Shown: piece by piece, positions 10,020 through 20,934 of the stretch
Numbering within the stretch: the first letter of the stretch is position 1
Layout of the letters: each line of letters opens with the position of its first letter
Source of the DNA: Stachybotrys elegans
Lineage: Eukaryota > Ascomycota > Sordariomycetes > Hypocreales > Stachybotryaceae
Length of the DNA: 64,000 nucleotides
Direction: 5' to 3'
Assembly (NCBI GenBank): GCA_020746835.1
Contig: JAGPNK010000016.1
Location: 248,001-312,000 of the forward strand
The notes under the pieces: model-generated
Seen by the model: the letters and a program-made list of their open reading frames with translations, nothing else
Databases searched by the model: none
What the model was told of the DNA's origin: nothing
Made by a program: the position numbers and the translations under genes

Positions 10020-13000
10020 CATCGGCTCCGTCTGCTCAGTCTGCTGTGTCTGCTGTGTCTGCTGCGTCTGCTGCGACTGCTGCTGGCTGCTGGTGGCCGA
10101 GTCGTCAGGCGAGCGGCCTCCCCTTCGCCGCCTATTTGCCCCCCGAGCACCGTGTTTGGTCTTATAGTGGCGCCTCATGTCATTGATTCGGGTAAACTTC
10201 TTGTCACAGTTCGGGCAATCGTGCGGGCGCTCGCCCGTGTGGTTCCAGATGTGGGCAGTTAGGTTGATCTTGCGCGTGAAGCTCTTGCCGCAGAGGCCGC
10301 AGGAGTGCTTGAGTTCACGGATCGTTGTGTTGGGTCGGACGAAGAGCCCCCGCCCCTCGGCCTCTTCTGGGTGCTGCTGCCGCAGGTGCCTCTCGCGGTC
10401 TTTGTTGGAGGAGAAGCCAACGCCCTGCGTGCACCCGGTGATATCGCAGGTGAAGGGTCTGTCGTGGCGGTTTTCATGGTGCTTTCTCTCCGACTCCTTG
10501 GAGAAGCCCTCGTAGAAGAAGACGCACTCGAGTTTGCTGCACTTGAACAGATTCTCCCCATAATAGGTGGATATCGTATCACCACCTACAGCGAGTGCTT
10601 GAGGACCCAGGTGCTCAAGGATTTTTCGATTCTTCTCGACGGCTTCCCCGAGGCTCTTCAGGCTGATCTTATTAAGATTCTGAGAGGAGGAACCTTGGTG
10701 CCTCATGATGTGGCCCCATATAGTCCGCAGATCGTTGTAGAATGGAAACGCCCTGAGCCCCTCCCAGTCTATACCAGACGCATCGGGGTGTGGCCCGTGT
10801 TCTTGATCTCTGAGAACCGGCTCGTCTTCTAGATCTGTTCGATATCTATCCATGAAAACCTCAAGGGCCCGCGTGAACTCTGCTAGATACTGCTCGTCCT
10901 GCAGTATGTGGGCGCAGTGCTGGAGGAACTCTTCAAAATGACGCATCCATTTCCACACGGCATAGTCCTGGAAGACAAAGTAGCCATCTCGGCAACGCTG
11001 TTCCCGGTCTGTTTCATCCATGGCGGGCGAGAAGCATGGCAGACTGATGTAGCGGAGGCAGATGATGCAGAGCTGGCACTTGAGCGCGACCACATTGATA
11101 TCCGTGTTCTCGATAATAAATCTAGCACTTGTGAGCATCCTGGATTTGAGCTAACCCATGACAACTTACTCTCGCGCCGTTTGGTGAATCAGTCGGAGTC
11201 TTTCGAAGCCGGGCGAGACCTCGACCAGAGGTCCACAGTATCTGAAGACACCGTCTCTATCCCGCAAGGATTTATTGTTCATGTCAATTCTTTCCCTCTC
11301 CGTGTCGTAGGAATGCAGCATCTGCATCTCGGACCACTTTAAAGGGCGTTTCGCGCATACCATCCAGCCGAAGATGATTCTTGCAGTCTCCCATTGGCTT
11401 GGGGGATCTCTGAGAAGCTTCTTCTGTCTCTCCAAGAGCCTGTAGTACCTATTCTCGCCATTAGCTGCTGCTTCTTGTATGCTTGAGTACATACACTTCT
11501 TTCAAGTCTGATGGAAGGCAGTTGTGCTTGATTTCTTTCAGGAACTCTTCCTTGGAACCCCTTTGAAGGTAGATTATCACAAGCCTGGCATATATCCACA
11601 TGCCTGATGTGTCGGTTAGCATTGGGTAATTATTCGTCCAAGGCTCGTCGACCTACCATCTGCTCGCGCCAGGATGGCCCCTACGCTGGCCTTCTTTTGT
11701 GCCTCGGAAAGGTTGAAGTCATCCCCAATCCCTTTCATCTGGGATGATAGCCAAGTGTCGATGTCCTGGTATGTATGACTCGGTGTTAAAGTCAGGCCAT
11801 GCCCCGAAGCCCTGTCACCGCCGGCGTTGGTTGAAAAGAAAACTCTGAGCTTACCGTGCCCTTGCGACAGACCACTGTTGACGGCCTTCCCATCGTAATT
11901 GCTGCACTGGTCCTTGAAGTATTTAACCAGGCTTTCCTGTTCCTTGGGGCCACACTCGTTCAAGCCGTCTATTATTATGAATTGCCGAGAAGCCGTCTCG
12001 AACGTCTGCTCTATCAGAGGCTTAATCTGGTCCTCAGTCTGCACAGTATTCTGTGACTCATGCTTCATCTTCCACCAGTAGAATGGCAGCAGGCCCTTGT
12101 GCTTCTTTACCATTTGGATAAGCAAGCCCTTAAGCACCGCTAGGGAGGTGTTTGCTCCAGGGTCATTTTCGCGGCAGTAGAAATAGCCGGTATGGGTACC
12201 TTCGACCCTCTGGCAGTGTTCGATGACGACGGATGATAGGATGGTTTTACCTGCTTCATGTCAGCTAAACAAAGTACTGCCTACCAACCCCAAGTTGAAC
12301 CCGACGCACCTGAGCCCTTCTTTCCGCGTAGCCAAAAGATGGACGACTCAGGGGAGTTGGCAGCATCGTATGCCCACCACTTGCCGAACTTATCCTCTGA
12401 CAAGATCCAATCGCCGGTGCCGAGAAATCCTCGTTCAGCCAGATGCTTTTCATACGCACTCTTCAGGTCAGAAAGGGGCCCGATCCATCTGAGGACGTCT
12501 GCCTCCTGCTGTTCCTTTCTCTCGGTTTCCGACGCCTGGAATGTCTGCTCGAAACTGCTCCGTTTCTCCTCCAGTTCAGAGATACCTCGGACAATGAACC
12601 TGTCGTTCCGTTCGGACCCATGCAAGGCATAGACGTGGTCTTTGAGAATAGATAAACGGTCCATGATATATTTGTCATTGCCAAGCTCGTGGTCCCTCCA
12701 GAGCGCGTTGAACATTGATTTCTGGTTCACAACTGCAGCCATTAGCATCGCCCGCAACTTGACGCAAAGGACTTACAGGGATTGTGAAAGAGCTGTAGCA
12801 GTTTGAGCTGAAACTCTAGAATATCCTCATAAAGGTAGCCGAGACATTTCACCAAGTCTCTGCGGTCTTCGACCCTTTCCAGTATTGCTTCCATGACCCC
12901 GGCAACTTTCTGGTATGTGGACAGCAATTTTTCCATCCTATCGTCCTTTTCAAAGTGCTTCTGGGGATTGTGTTAGCAACATAGTATATTCCATGGCTGT

Positions 13001-13333
13001 AGTTCCGAGGGGTCGCACCTTGAACAGATAACTCAACGGGCCCCATATCCAGTCGAAAAAGTCGCCACTGTCATACCCTAGCCGTCGAAACGCTGTGACT
13101 TTCAGCAATTCATCCAGCTTCTCAACGCTGGAGAAGAAGGCCGCCAAGCGGAAGGTGCCGTTGAGCATATAGTGAGACTCCAAGAAGTGGTGTATCTGCA
13201 GGATGCTTTTCTTCGCAGACTCGGCAGTTGCATTCAGGAAGTCGTCCTCGCTGATGCCATTGTCGTGAAGCTTCCTCCTGAATTCGCGAAGAGCTACTTT
13301 GATATCATGAAGCGTTTCGTCGTCCATGGTCAT
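10011..13333 (-). CDS. NLR-like NACHT NTPase fused to C-terminal C2H2 zinc fingers
   Basis: Seven exons: 13333-13019, 12960-12777, 12732-12310, 12250-11657, 11603-11495, 11448-11170 and 11121-10011. All phases join, giving 1004 residues. The N-terminus has motifs like the fungal DUF7708 region (IWGPLSYLFK, LYEDILEFQLKLLQLF). A nephrocystin-3-like NACHT follows: WILSEDKFGKWW and IFWLRG, then Walker A GKKGSGKT (303-310, formed across an intron), Walker B IIIDGLNEC (about 400), MWIYARLVI and IIFGWMVCAKRPLKW. The tail carries four C2H2-type fingers at about 829-958. Fingers 1-2 have C-x4-C spacing; fingers 3-4 are classical and joined by TGERP. The protein ends in a Gln/Thr repeat. No WD40, ankyrin or TPR sensor repeats are seen. 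STAND NTPases of this kind act as fungal NOD-like receptors in self/non-self or programmed-death responses; the fingers suggest nucleic-acid binding, which is inference. ATGs at 13333 and 13327 are both possible starts. Confidence 0.9.
10020..10085 (-). repeat. CAG/ACA repeat coding for a Gln/Thr-rich tail
   Basis: A CTGCTGTGT-type repeat on the plus strand encodes repeated QQT units (SQQTQQTQQTQQTEQ) just before the stop of the NACHT-C2H2 gene. The copies are near-identical at DNA level, so the length may vary between strains. Confidence 0.8.
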
Positions 13334-13952
13334 GTCCCCCGCCGCTCGGGTTGTGAGGAGGTGTGTTGTTGCAAAAAGTCGGTCGGTGTCGCACATCGAA
13401 CGAACGGACAAAAGCCCCAACAATGGCCCGAACAAGCCTCAAGAGGCAGTATTTCGAGACTCTGATTGGGGTCCCCAGGCGACGCCCAGCTGCCGTGAAT
13501 GCCTTGTCAGATGTAACCCAGACCGGCTGCAGGGGCATGGATGCGGCTACATTTGCTCCCCACAGTCTGGATACTAGGCATCAGCCCAGCACAGCCTCAA
13601 GCCTTTACAACCTGGGCTGTTCCTGGAACAGGGATGGGGCGGAAACAGACATCTCGCCCTTGATTTGACGACTCGAAGCCAATCATGCTGACATTGGCGG
13701 CTGCGCCTCGCTAGGCATCCTCCAGCGCTGCACAAAGACGGTAGGCTGCAGGCGGTGCATCATACCGTTGTGAGCGCTGGCTGTGTGTCCTTTCGCTGCT
13801 GTCCCTGAATTGACGGCAATGAGCCTGTCACATGAGAGGATGGGCGAGGTGTGCCCTTGACCGCCACGGGAATTGACCGTGGCAGAGTATCCGCGAGCTC
13901 CTGAAACTTCAATCTCCTCCATGACTGTTGTGCTTTTTACCATACCTCCACA
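13334..13952. promoter_or_regulatory. Shared divergent promoter of the NACHT and SNF2 genes
   Basis: A 619-bp gap separates the divergent starts of the NACHT-C2H2 gene and the SNF2-RING gene, so both promoters must lie here or overlap. Open frames inside are short and unlike any family. I see no clear TATA box. Confidence 0.5.
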
Positions 13953-16900
13953 ATGCCGCCCATGGATCCCACGATGTCCCTTAAACGAGTACTCCATCCG
14001 GAGCCGGATGAAGCCCACTATCAAGACCGTCGAGAACAGCGGCAGCATGAAGTTCAATCCATGTACCAGCCATCGCCCATGGGTTCGCTCGCCGCCACTC
14101 AGCACTTCGTGTATCCCATAGTCCCATTTCCCAGTTATACGGCAATGGGTATGACTGCTGTATCGGAGACGATACCTAGCACTTTAGGCAGCTTCGGTCC
14201 AGTATCTTTGCCTTCACTTGGCGCAGACTCGGCATTTGTTGAATTGGACCTGCCCGAGTATTATGATTCCAGCAACGAGTCGATCGAGGAGTGGTACAAT
14301 ACTTTGGCCGAAAACAGAATGCACCAGGAAACAGACGGGACTCCGCCAAGCACCCTCGGAGACGCGGGTCAATCACTCTTCGTTGAGCAGCCGGACGCCA
14401 GTGTTTCGGAGAATAGTTCCCTCATATGCTATGGCATGGTCCGTTGTCCCAATTGCTGGCGAGGCACCTGACAAGCTAACCTGCCTGTGCAGCTTTACCA
14501 AGCTGATCTCAAGCTCAGTGGGAAACCCGAGGATCTCGAACCCAAGCTATCGACCGGTCAAGTGATGCAACAGCTCAAAGTCAAGGACAGCAATCGCACC
14601 ATCGAATTGTTTTGGCCAGATGAGCAAGACAACCAAACTGTGAACCTGGGATATCTCACGAGCGCCTATAGCGAGCTCGGCAACCTCCTGCTGAATGAAG
14701 GCGTCTTTATCGAATCTGTGATTCCGACACACGAATTTTACAAATTGATCAAGAACAAGAAGTTCAAGGATTTGAAGGTGGATTTGCACATATACGGGCC
14801 GGAACGGACTTCGAATCGGGTCAAGAAGACGCTTTGCGAAAAGAAACTCTGGCTGCAGAAGCCAAAACACCTCAGGGAAAACGTCGAATACAAAAACCCC
14901 CAGGCAATCAGGTTTCCAGAAATTGTCGACTTCGTTCCCTTGGCCGACCAGCAGGCCTTGACCAGGGCAACAGAGCCCACCCGGCCAGAGGCTGAACCCT
15001 TGCAGCCTTTTGTGAACAATGTCTACAGCTCTCTCAGTCGAGCCAACAACTTGTCTGGAACATCTGGACATCGGAATCTCCGGACACCCCTGCTTGAGTA
15101 GGTTTACCTCTCAACCCATGCTGCTCGTTGCTCACAACATCTCCAGCCACCAAAGTAAAGCATTATCCTTCATGCTGCAACGAGAGTCTGGAGAGATCCC
15201 TGAAGAGTTTCGTCTCTGGAAGCCCAAGACGGAAAACGGCGAAGTCAAGTAGGAGCAGTCGTACGTGCAAATAGAGCGATACTAATGCGTCTAGATTCCA
15301 ACATGAAATCAACAAACAAATCTCCTACCACCCAGTAGACGAGAGCGGCGGAGGCATCTTGGCTGACGAAATGGGCATGGGAAAGTCCTTATCGATCCTC
15401 GCCTTAATTATACAAACCCTGGAAGCCAGCCGAGAATGGGAAGCTCAACAGCGGAACAGTTCTCAGAGCCCTGATAGCGTCGCTAATGCCGTCCATGGGA
15501 CACTAATTCTTGTCACATCGCCTCGTACGTACTGAGCCTGTTCACCTCGTTCTGTGATTAACTATCTTTTCTCAGTGTTGATCAACCATTGGGTTCAAGA
15601 GATCGAAAGGTAAGTCACATGGATGACGTACTGCCACCAACTAACGACTTAGACATCTCGGTGGCCAAGATGTCATAAAAACCATCCGCTACCATGGATC
15701 CAAGCGAAAGGGCTTAGTCAAAGAGATCCCCGGCGCAGATATTGTCATCACCACATATCACACCCTCGCCGTGGAGAGCCTGCCCGACGGCGGCCCCTTG
15801 CATAAATTTGGATGGTACCGCATCGTGCTTGATGAAGGTCTGCTGGCCCGACCGCGTCTGATATATCCTCCTACTCACATCTCCAGCACACACTATCCGT
15901 CGAACCTCCACACACTTCCATAGAAACTGCGCCAACTTTACAGCCAAGTCGAGATGGTGTCTCACGGGCACACCAATCCAAAACTCGCTGGAAGATATCG
16001 GGGCCCTGTTTTCCTTCATCAATGTTAAACCATTCGACGACCCGGGTACGTTTCGCAGATGCATCACCGCGCCCTTCAACAGTGGCGGCAAGGATCAGAT
16101 TGAACGGGTAAAGCAGCGGCTGGTGAGCCTCATGAACTCGCTAACCCTCCGCCGAACCCGTGAGACGCTTCATCTGCCTGGACTGAACGAAGACATCCGG
16201 TACATCACGCTCTCAGAACCCGAACGAGATTTGTACCGATATGTTCACAAGGCGATGACGCGCAAGATAGAGCAGAGCATCTCCAACGGACAGATGTCCG
16301 ACTTCAACACGTTCCACAGGAACCTCCAGCTGCGCATTATCTGCAACCATGGGACCTTTCAGAAGCCTCTTGCGTGGAAAAAGCTGAATGCTCGTGACAG
16401 GGCTGAGGCTTTTGTATCACCACTTGATCCTAATTCCGAAGTCAAGTGCTCTACGTGCAATGGGGTAATTCCTATCGGATACAAGAACGCTTCTGTCTTC
16501 AAATGCCAACATCGTATCTGCAAAAGGTGCCTTGAGTACCCCAGTTCCACGAGCCACGAAGTGAGGCATTGTCCCCTGTGCACAAAGGTGGAGGAGGAGG
16601 ATGGAGACGAAAACTACTTTGAAGCGACCGGGTACTCCGAAAAGATCGCTCGGCTCATGGATGACTTGAAGCATGATCTCCAAACAACCAAGAGGTAATA
16701 TGAGCGCTACCTGGTAAGCCAAGCTAACGGTTTCACAGCATTGTGTTCTCTTGTTGGACACGAACTTTGAACTTGATCACCAGGAGCCTCGATGATAGGG
16801 GAGTTTCCTATCTTCGTATCGATGGCACCTATAGTCTCGACGCGCGACAGAAAGTATTGGACCAGTTCGCGAAAGATTCTGAGAAACACATCTTGCTTAT

Positions 16901-17263
16901 GACGACAGGCACTGGCGCATTCGGGTAAGGCTGAAGTCGATGCATAGGTCCGTATCTGACAATTCTTAGATTGAACCTCACTTGCGCGAACCGAGTCTTC
17001 CTTGTTGAACCGCAATGGAATCCTAGCGTCGAGCGCCAGGCCGTTGCTAGAACCACAAGAATCGGCCAGCAGCAGCCTGTGCAGGTCATTCGTTATCTGG
17101 TAAAGGAATCTGTCGAAATGGTAGCTATTGTCCAGGCCCCATGTCATGATTCTTCTAACAATAGCAGGATTTGCGAGATCAACAGAAACGCAAGAACGAG
17201 ATGGCAGACCTTGGTGCCAGTGAGCTCGAGGCTCCAAATGATGCTGAGGCGATAGACATATAA
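13953..17263 (+). CDS. SNF2-family ATPase with inserted RING finger (Rad5/Rad16/HLTF-like)
   Basis: Ten exons: 13953-14438, 14493-15097, 15147-15248, 15295-15524, 15576-15609, 15653-15837, 15887-16694, 16739-16924, 16970-17120 and 17165-17263. All join in phase to 961 residues. The order is: variable N-terminus (1-350); Q-motif-like DHQSKALSFMLQRESG (about 364); Walker A DEMGMGKS (about 420-428); DEAH box, split by an intron (about 547); SRWCLTGTPIQNSLED; a C3HC4 RING (about 734-775: CSTCNG, FKCQHRICKRC, CPLC); then the second helicase lobe with SIVFSCWT and ARTTRIGQ (about 905). A RING between the two lobes defines the Rad5/Rad16/HLTF branch, which couples DNA translocation to ubiquitin transfer in DNA-damage tolerance or chromatin work. 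I see no clear HIRAN domain, so this is probably not the Rad5 orthologue but one of the extra, variable SNF2 genes of ascomycetes. The C-terminus needs the last intron: reading through it gives an unrelated tail. Confidence 0.93.
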
Positions 17264-17361
17264 ATGAGAGATTTGCTCCCTAGTAGGTAGAGATGATTCG
17301 AAAAGTATGACAAGGAGCAACGACAAAACCGCCACACTCAGAACACTTGGAATTGCGGTCC

Positions 17362-19140
17362 TTATATCAAGCCTATGGTTTGTTGTTCAATCGTGTTCCA
17401 TATAGAAACATGAGGCATAAGAAATGTTCCTATCCGGCGAAATGCTCCTCCCCTCGCTCTGACGACCACGAGCCCCACGCTTTCAGTGGAATCACAGCGG
17501 ATCCCAAGATAAAGATAGAACGCTTGCTCTGGAGGTTTCTCCATCTTCAGGTCGTAAAAGCACTGCGGCTGGTCTTGTAAGTTGGCGGAGGGGAGCATCC
17601 TGCAGCATAGGAAGATGACATCCAAGACGTCATGCAAGTCTGGGCTGTATTGCTCTGCTTCGGGCAATTCGATCAAGGATGCGCCAAGGCGGTCGAAATT
17701 GTAGGGGAAATTGATCGGGCTGTCGAGGCAGATCCACGACCAGGTGGGAGCCCTGGACAAACGCCTGCCGGATGCTAGTTTTGATCCGTCAACTGGCTGC
17801 CATGCCAGCAATTCTATCATCCATTTGTTCCACATGCCGAATCGATACTGGTCCCCGCCTAACTTCTTCAGAGCCGCAGCTACACCCTCAATCGCGCCTC
17901 CTCTATCGTCAGCGTCTGTAAGTTTTCTCGTGGTAAATCTCTCCACGAGAGCCTTCCAGTTGTAGAGTCCCTCCTCCCCCGTACTGCCAAAGGTGCTTGC
18001 ACCAACGTCTGCGTCTCTGTGGTGGAGACCAAAAGGGAGGTCATCTTGTGCCTGCAGGTACTCTATGCCGGACTCTGTGATGCTTTTAAGTGGCTCAGTC
18101 CCGCACTTCCAAAGGAGTTCATAGCCAGAGAAGACAAGCAGACGCTCAGACAAGATGTATTCTTGCAGAGCCCACCCTCGCTGATCCAATGGATGTTTAG
18201 GCATGATACTTTCATTAGGCATGGTGATTTCGTTGGGCACGATGGTTTCGTGGCCCCAATCTGGGGTCGCCATCATTAGTCCAGACTTAGAACCAAGGGA
18301 GAAAGATATGTAAGACTGGGCATCTGGGATCGCCGCCAGATGAATGAAGCCCTGTGCAGCAGCTTCTGCAACCGAGGCAGAGATGGTAAGCGTGGCATTG
18401 CGGTAGATGTCAGCCATTGCTCTGATGTCCTCCTGCTTATCATCAGGGTCATCTTGGACTATGCACAAGGCATCTACCCATAGATACCTGTACCCCAGTT
18501 TTCTGGTAATCGATATAGCGTCGCGGATCGTCTGCGGAAGAGCCGTGTCGTCGATGCCCCTCTTCATGCCAAGCATATTTGTCTTCTTCAGCTCGACGGG
18601 TTGCGGGCCGCCCCAGCAGTAACTCAAAGCTAGGTATGGTGCATGGGCGCCCTTTTCGGGCGTGACAAGCTTCAGGGTGTCGGAGCCGGTGCCAACATCG
18701 ATGATGCGTCGTGGCAGCAGCGAGCCTGCAGACGAGGTGCATTGTGCATGGTTGTCCAGACACCGCTTGATCTGGGATTTGGCCGCCCTCATGACCTTGT
18801 TGCTAGAGACATCGCGAAACAGGACCGAGATAGACAAGAGTACTTCCCCAGAAACGATTCCTTGTATATGCAGGAATAGCGACTCTCCTGGCCAATCTGC
18901 TTCTTCGAGGATGAGCATCTCCTCTTCCTCCCACCCTTCTTCAATATGGTCAAGTATGAACTTGCAAACATCGCAGCCATTGCTGGAGTTGATTCGACAC
19001 TCCCTGGCGGTGAGGAACTGGAATCCCGATTTCAGCTCGTCCCGACCCTTGTTGGTGGCGAGCCTCGCGCAAGCCGTACACCGGTTGCTGGCAGAGCGCC
19101 TCGTACGCTTAGCCGGTTGCGCAGACTCTTCAGACCGCAT
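17362..19140 (-). CDS. HET-domain (heterokaryon incompatibility) protein
   Basis: This intronless gene encodes 592 residues from an ATG at 19140. The HET domain (PF06985) is complete: YLALSYCWGG (169-178), LPQTIRDAISITRKLGYRYL (201-220), WVDALCIVQDD (221-231) and the MADIYRNATLTISAS block (242-256). The N-terminus is rich in Arg/Lys and carries paired cysteines (CTAC at 21-24, CDVC at 56-59) that could form a metal site or disulfides. Known HET-domain proteins trigger vegetative incompatibility and hyphal cell death, often together with NLR partners. The gene is convergent with the SNF2-RING gene, with 98 bp between stops, and an NLR-like gene lies 4 kb away, a pairing that supports a recognition role without proving it. 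Confidence 0.95.
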   Translation of the reverse strand: MRSEESAQPAKRTRRSASNRCTACARLATNKGRDELKSGFQFLTARECRINSSNGCDVCKFILDHIEEGWEEEEMLILEEADWPGESLFLHIQGIVSGEVLLSISVLFRDVSSNKVMRAAKSQIKRCLDNHAQCTSSAGSLLPRRIIDVGTGSDTLKLVTPEKGAHAPYLALSYCWGGPQPVELKKTNMLGMKRGIDDTALPQTIRDAISITRKLGYRYLWVDALCIVQDDPDDKQEDIRAMADIYRNATLTISASVAEAAAQGFIHLAAIPDAQSYISFSLGSKSGLMMATPDWGHETIVPNEITMPNESIMPKHPLDQRGWALQEYILSERLLVFSGYELLWKCGTEPLKSITESGIEYLQAQDDLPFGLHHRDADVGASTFGSTGEEGLYNWKALVERFTTRKLTDADDRGGAIEGVAAALKKLGGDQYRFGMWNKWMIELLAWQPVDGSKLASGRRLSRAPTWSWICLDSPINFPYNFDRLGASLIELPEAEQYSPDLHDVLDVIFLCCRMLPSANLQDQPQCFYDLKMEKPPEQAFYLYLGIRCDSTESVGLVVVRARGGAFRRIGTFLMPHVSIWNTIEQQTIGLI

Positions 19141-19892
19141 GTTTCGTCGGCGATGCTGGGTGCTTATCTTGGTCCGTGAATGTGATGAAGCGCGGTGCTC
19201 CCGATAGCAGACTGCAGGGCAAGGAGGAGATGCTTGCTGATGCCTGGAAGCCTTCGAATCATTGGTGGCCTTGGCCTGCGTGGGGGTAACACAAACATTT
19301 GAGACCAGCTCGTCCCAGCCTGACTGCTAATTTCGCGCTGCCCAATAGTGCAAGTTTGCTGAATGCAACGGCAGCATGCAGCACACAGCCATGCCTGCTC
19401 CCGCCGGCTTCTACGCCGGCTGGGCCAAGGCGCAATTGCGGTGAGAAGAGCACGGCAACACGACATCAGGCCTACACCATGCTGCTTCTGATTGCAGAGA
19501 AAGTTGGGGTTTGTTCAGCTGGTGGTTGGTCGGAAGTGGAAGAGGCAGGCCCCTTCCGTGTTTGTGGCAGGACCTCCTTCCGCAGCCTTGCGCGTAGGAA
19601 CAAACCAGGAGCACTGTCCAGCAAACGAAATGGCGGCCGCGGCAAGCACCCGGTGGTATCTCTTGCTGTGTCGGATTGCCCGTGACACGGAAACCACGGC
19701 GACCACTTTCCACCCTTTCGACGAGCTCTCCTCAAATCTATAAAGTTGGACCATTGCCTCCGTCTGTCAGGTCAAAACATCTTCGCTCCATCATCTTCAG
19801 CTTCACTCTGTTCGTCTTATTCCAGTCTCTCTATCAAACAGAGCATAGACTTTCCTCAACAGTCTTTCAGCAACTCTTGCCCTCTCGCCAAG
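19141..19892. promoter_or_regulatory. Divergent promoter region of the HET and SnoaL-like genes
   Basis: About 750 bp separate the two divergent starts. On the SnoaL side there is a TATA box (19739-19744) followed by pyrimidine-rich leader sequence, usual for well-expressed fungal genes. The open frames inside are short and not gene-like. Confidence 0.5.
19739..19744 (+). promoter_or_regulatory. Candidate TATA box of the SnoaL-like gene
   Basis: TATAAA lies about 150 bp before the ATG at 19893 and is followed by a CT-rich leader. Confidence 0.5.
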
Positions 19893-20694
19893 ATGACGAC
19901 GCCGCACGAAAGCCATACCAGGATGTATTCCCACATCAATGGCACCGCTGCCGAGGTCATCGATCGTCTCGCCGTCGCCGAGCTCTGCAAAGGGTGGCCT
20001 GCCTACCGTGACAACTCCGAATGGAAGAACTATCGTTCCCTCTTCATGAAGGATGCATATGTTTGGACTAGTAAGTCACGCGCTCCCTTTCCTTGCTTAC
20101 CGATATCCCCGGCTCACCCCTTCTCTAGCCTGGTCGGGACGCCAGCACATTGACGACTTCATCAAGATCTCTCGCGACGGCAAAGCAAAGGGAGTCTTCA
20201 TTCAGCACCGCGAGACGGGAACGGCGGTCGAGCTTAACCAGGCGGCGGACCGAGCCATTGGCAAGATGAAGGCCACCATTACCCAACGCTTCACCGCCCC
20301 TGCCACTGAGGACCATGAGCCCATCGTCTACGACGTTGACTGTGATTGCCGGTTCATCTTCTTCTGTCGCCGTGACGATAGCGGCGGATGGAAAGCTAAG
20401 TATGTCAAGCTCGTCTACGAAAAGGACAAGGTTATCCCCGTGGACGGCAAGACGGCTCCCACGTTCCCCAAGGAGATCCTCGACAAGTATCCCGAGGGAT
20501 ACAAATACCTCGGCGCGGCGCAGAGCTCTCTCGGCTACAAGGTTGACGAAAACCTGGCCACCCTGGACCAACGATACTGGTCTCACATGTATAGCTCCAT
20601 GGAGAAGTGGCTCGCTGGTGACTCTGACCCCGGCCTCTCTTGGGAGGATTTGCCCAAGGACTCCGTCACCAAAGCCGGCCCGAGTGACAACTAG
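19893..20694 (+). CDS. SnoaL-like domain protein
   Basis: Two exons (19893-20070 and 20129-20694) with a GTAAGT donor and CTCTAG acceptor give 247 residues. The N-terminal block resembles the SnoaL/scytalone-dehydratase-like fold (NTF2 superfamily): IDRLAVAELCKGWPAYRDNSEWKN, with segments around it, then FMKDAYVWTTWSGRQHIDDF. A later block reads IVYDVDCDCRFIFFCRR, followed by WKAKYVKLVYEKDKVIPVDG. The Asp and His positions of a dehydratase-like pocket are plausible but not proven. There is no signal peptide. The family holds polyketide cyclases, dehydratases and many proteins of unknown substrate; no biosynthetic genes sit nearby, so I assign no reaction. The 3' end faces the DUF3433 gene 240 bp away. 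Confidence 0.85.
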
Positions 20695-20934
20695 GAAGAC
20701 GCACCAGCGGGTCCAAAGGCTGGGTTGAAGGTCGATTTCGCAACGGATCGTTGCCCCATCAAGAAGAACCAGTGAAGGAGCATCAGATGGACGAAGTGCA
20801 CAGTTGGGTTTTTAAACACAGGGTATAGATGATAGAAAAAAACAGGTCTCTTTGATTCTGAAGACGTATGTTTCACCGTGTGACTGATAATTGGGGTGTA
20901 TTTGAGATGTTGAAGACTGCTGGTAATGTTGATG

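Noticed and set aside
11449..11494. Apparent frameshift in the NACHT gene (TGTATGTA duplication)
   Set aside because: A 46-nt intron with a GTATGT donor, CTAAT branch and ATAG acceptor restores the frame and the family motif DLKEVYYRLLERQ, so the gene is not broken here.
17121..17164. Alternative unspliced C-terminus of the SNF2 protein
   Set aside because: Reading through the last intron gives an unrelated tail, whereas splicing gives the expected VKESVEMQDLRDQQKRK end with a TCTAACA branch site.
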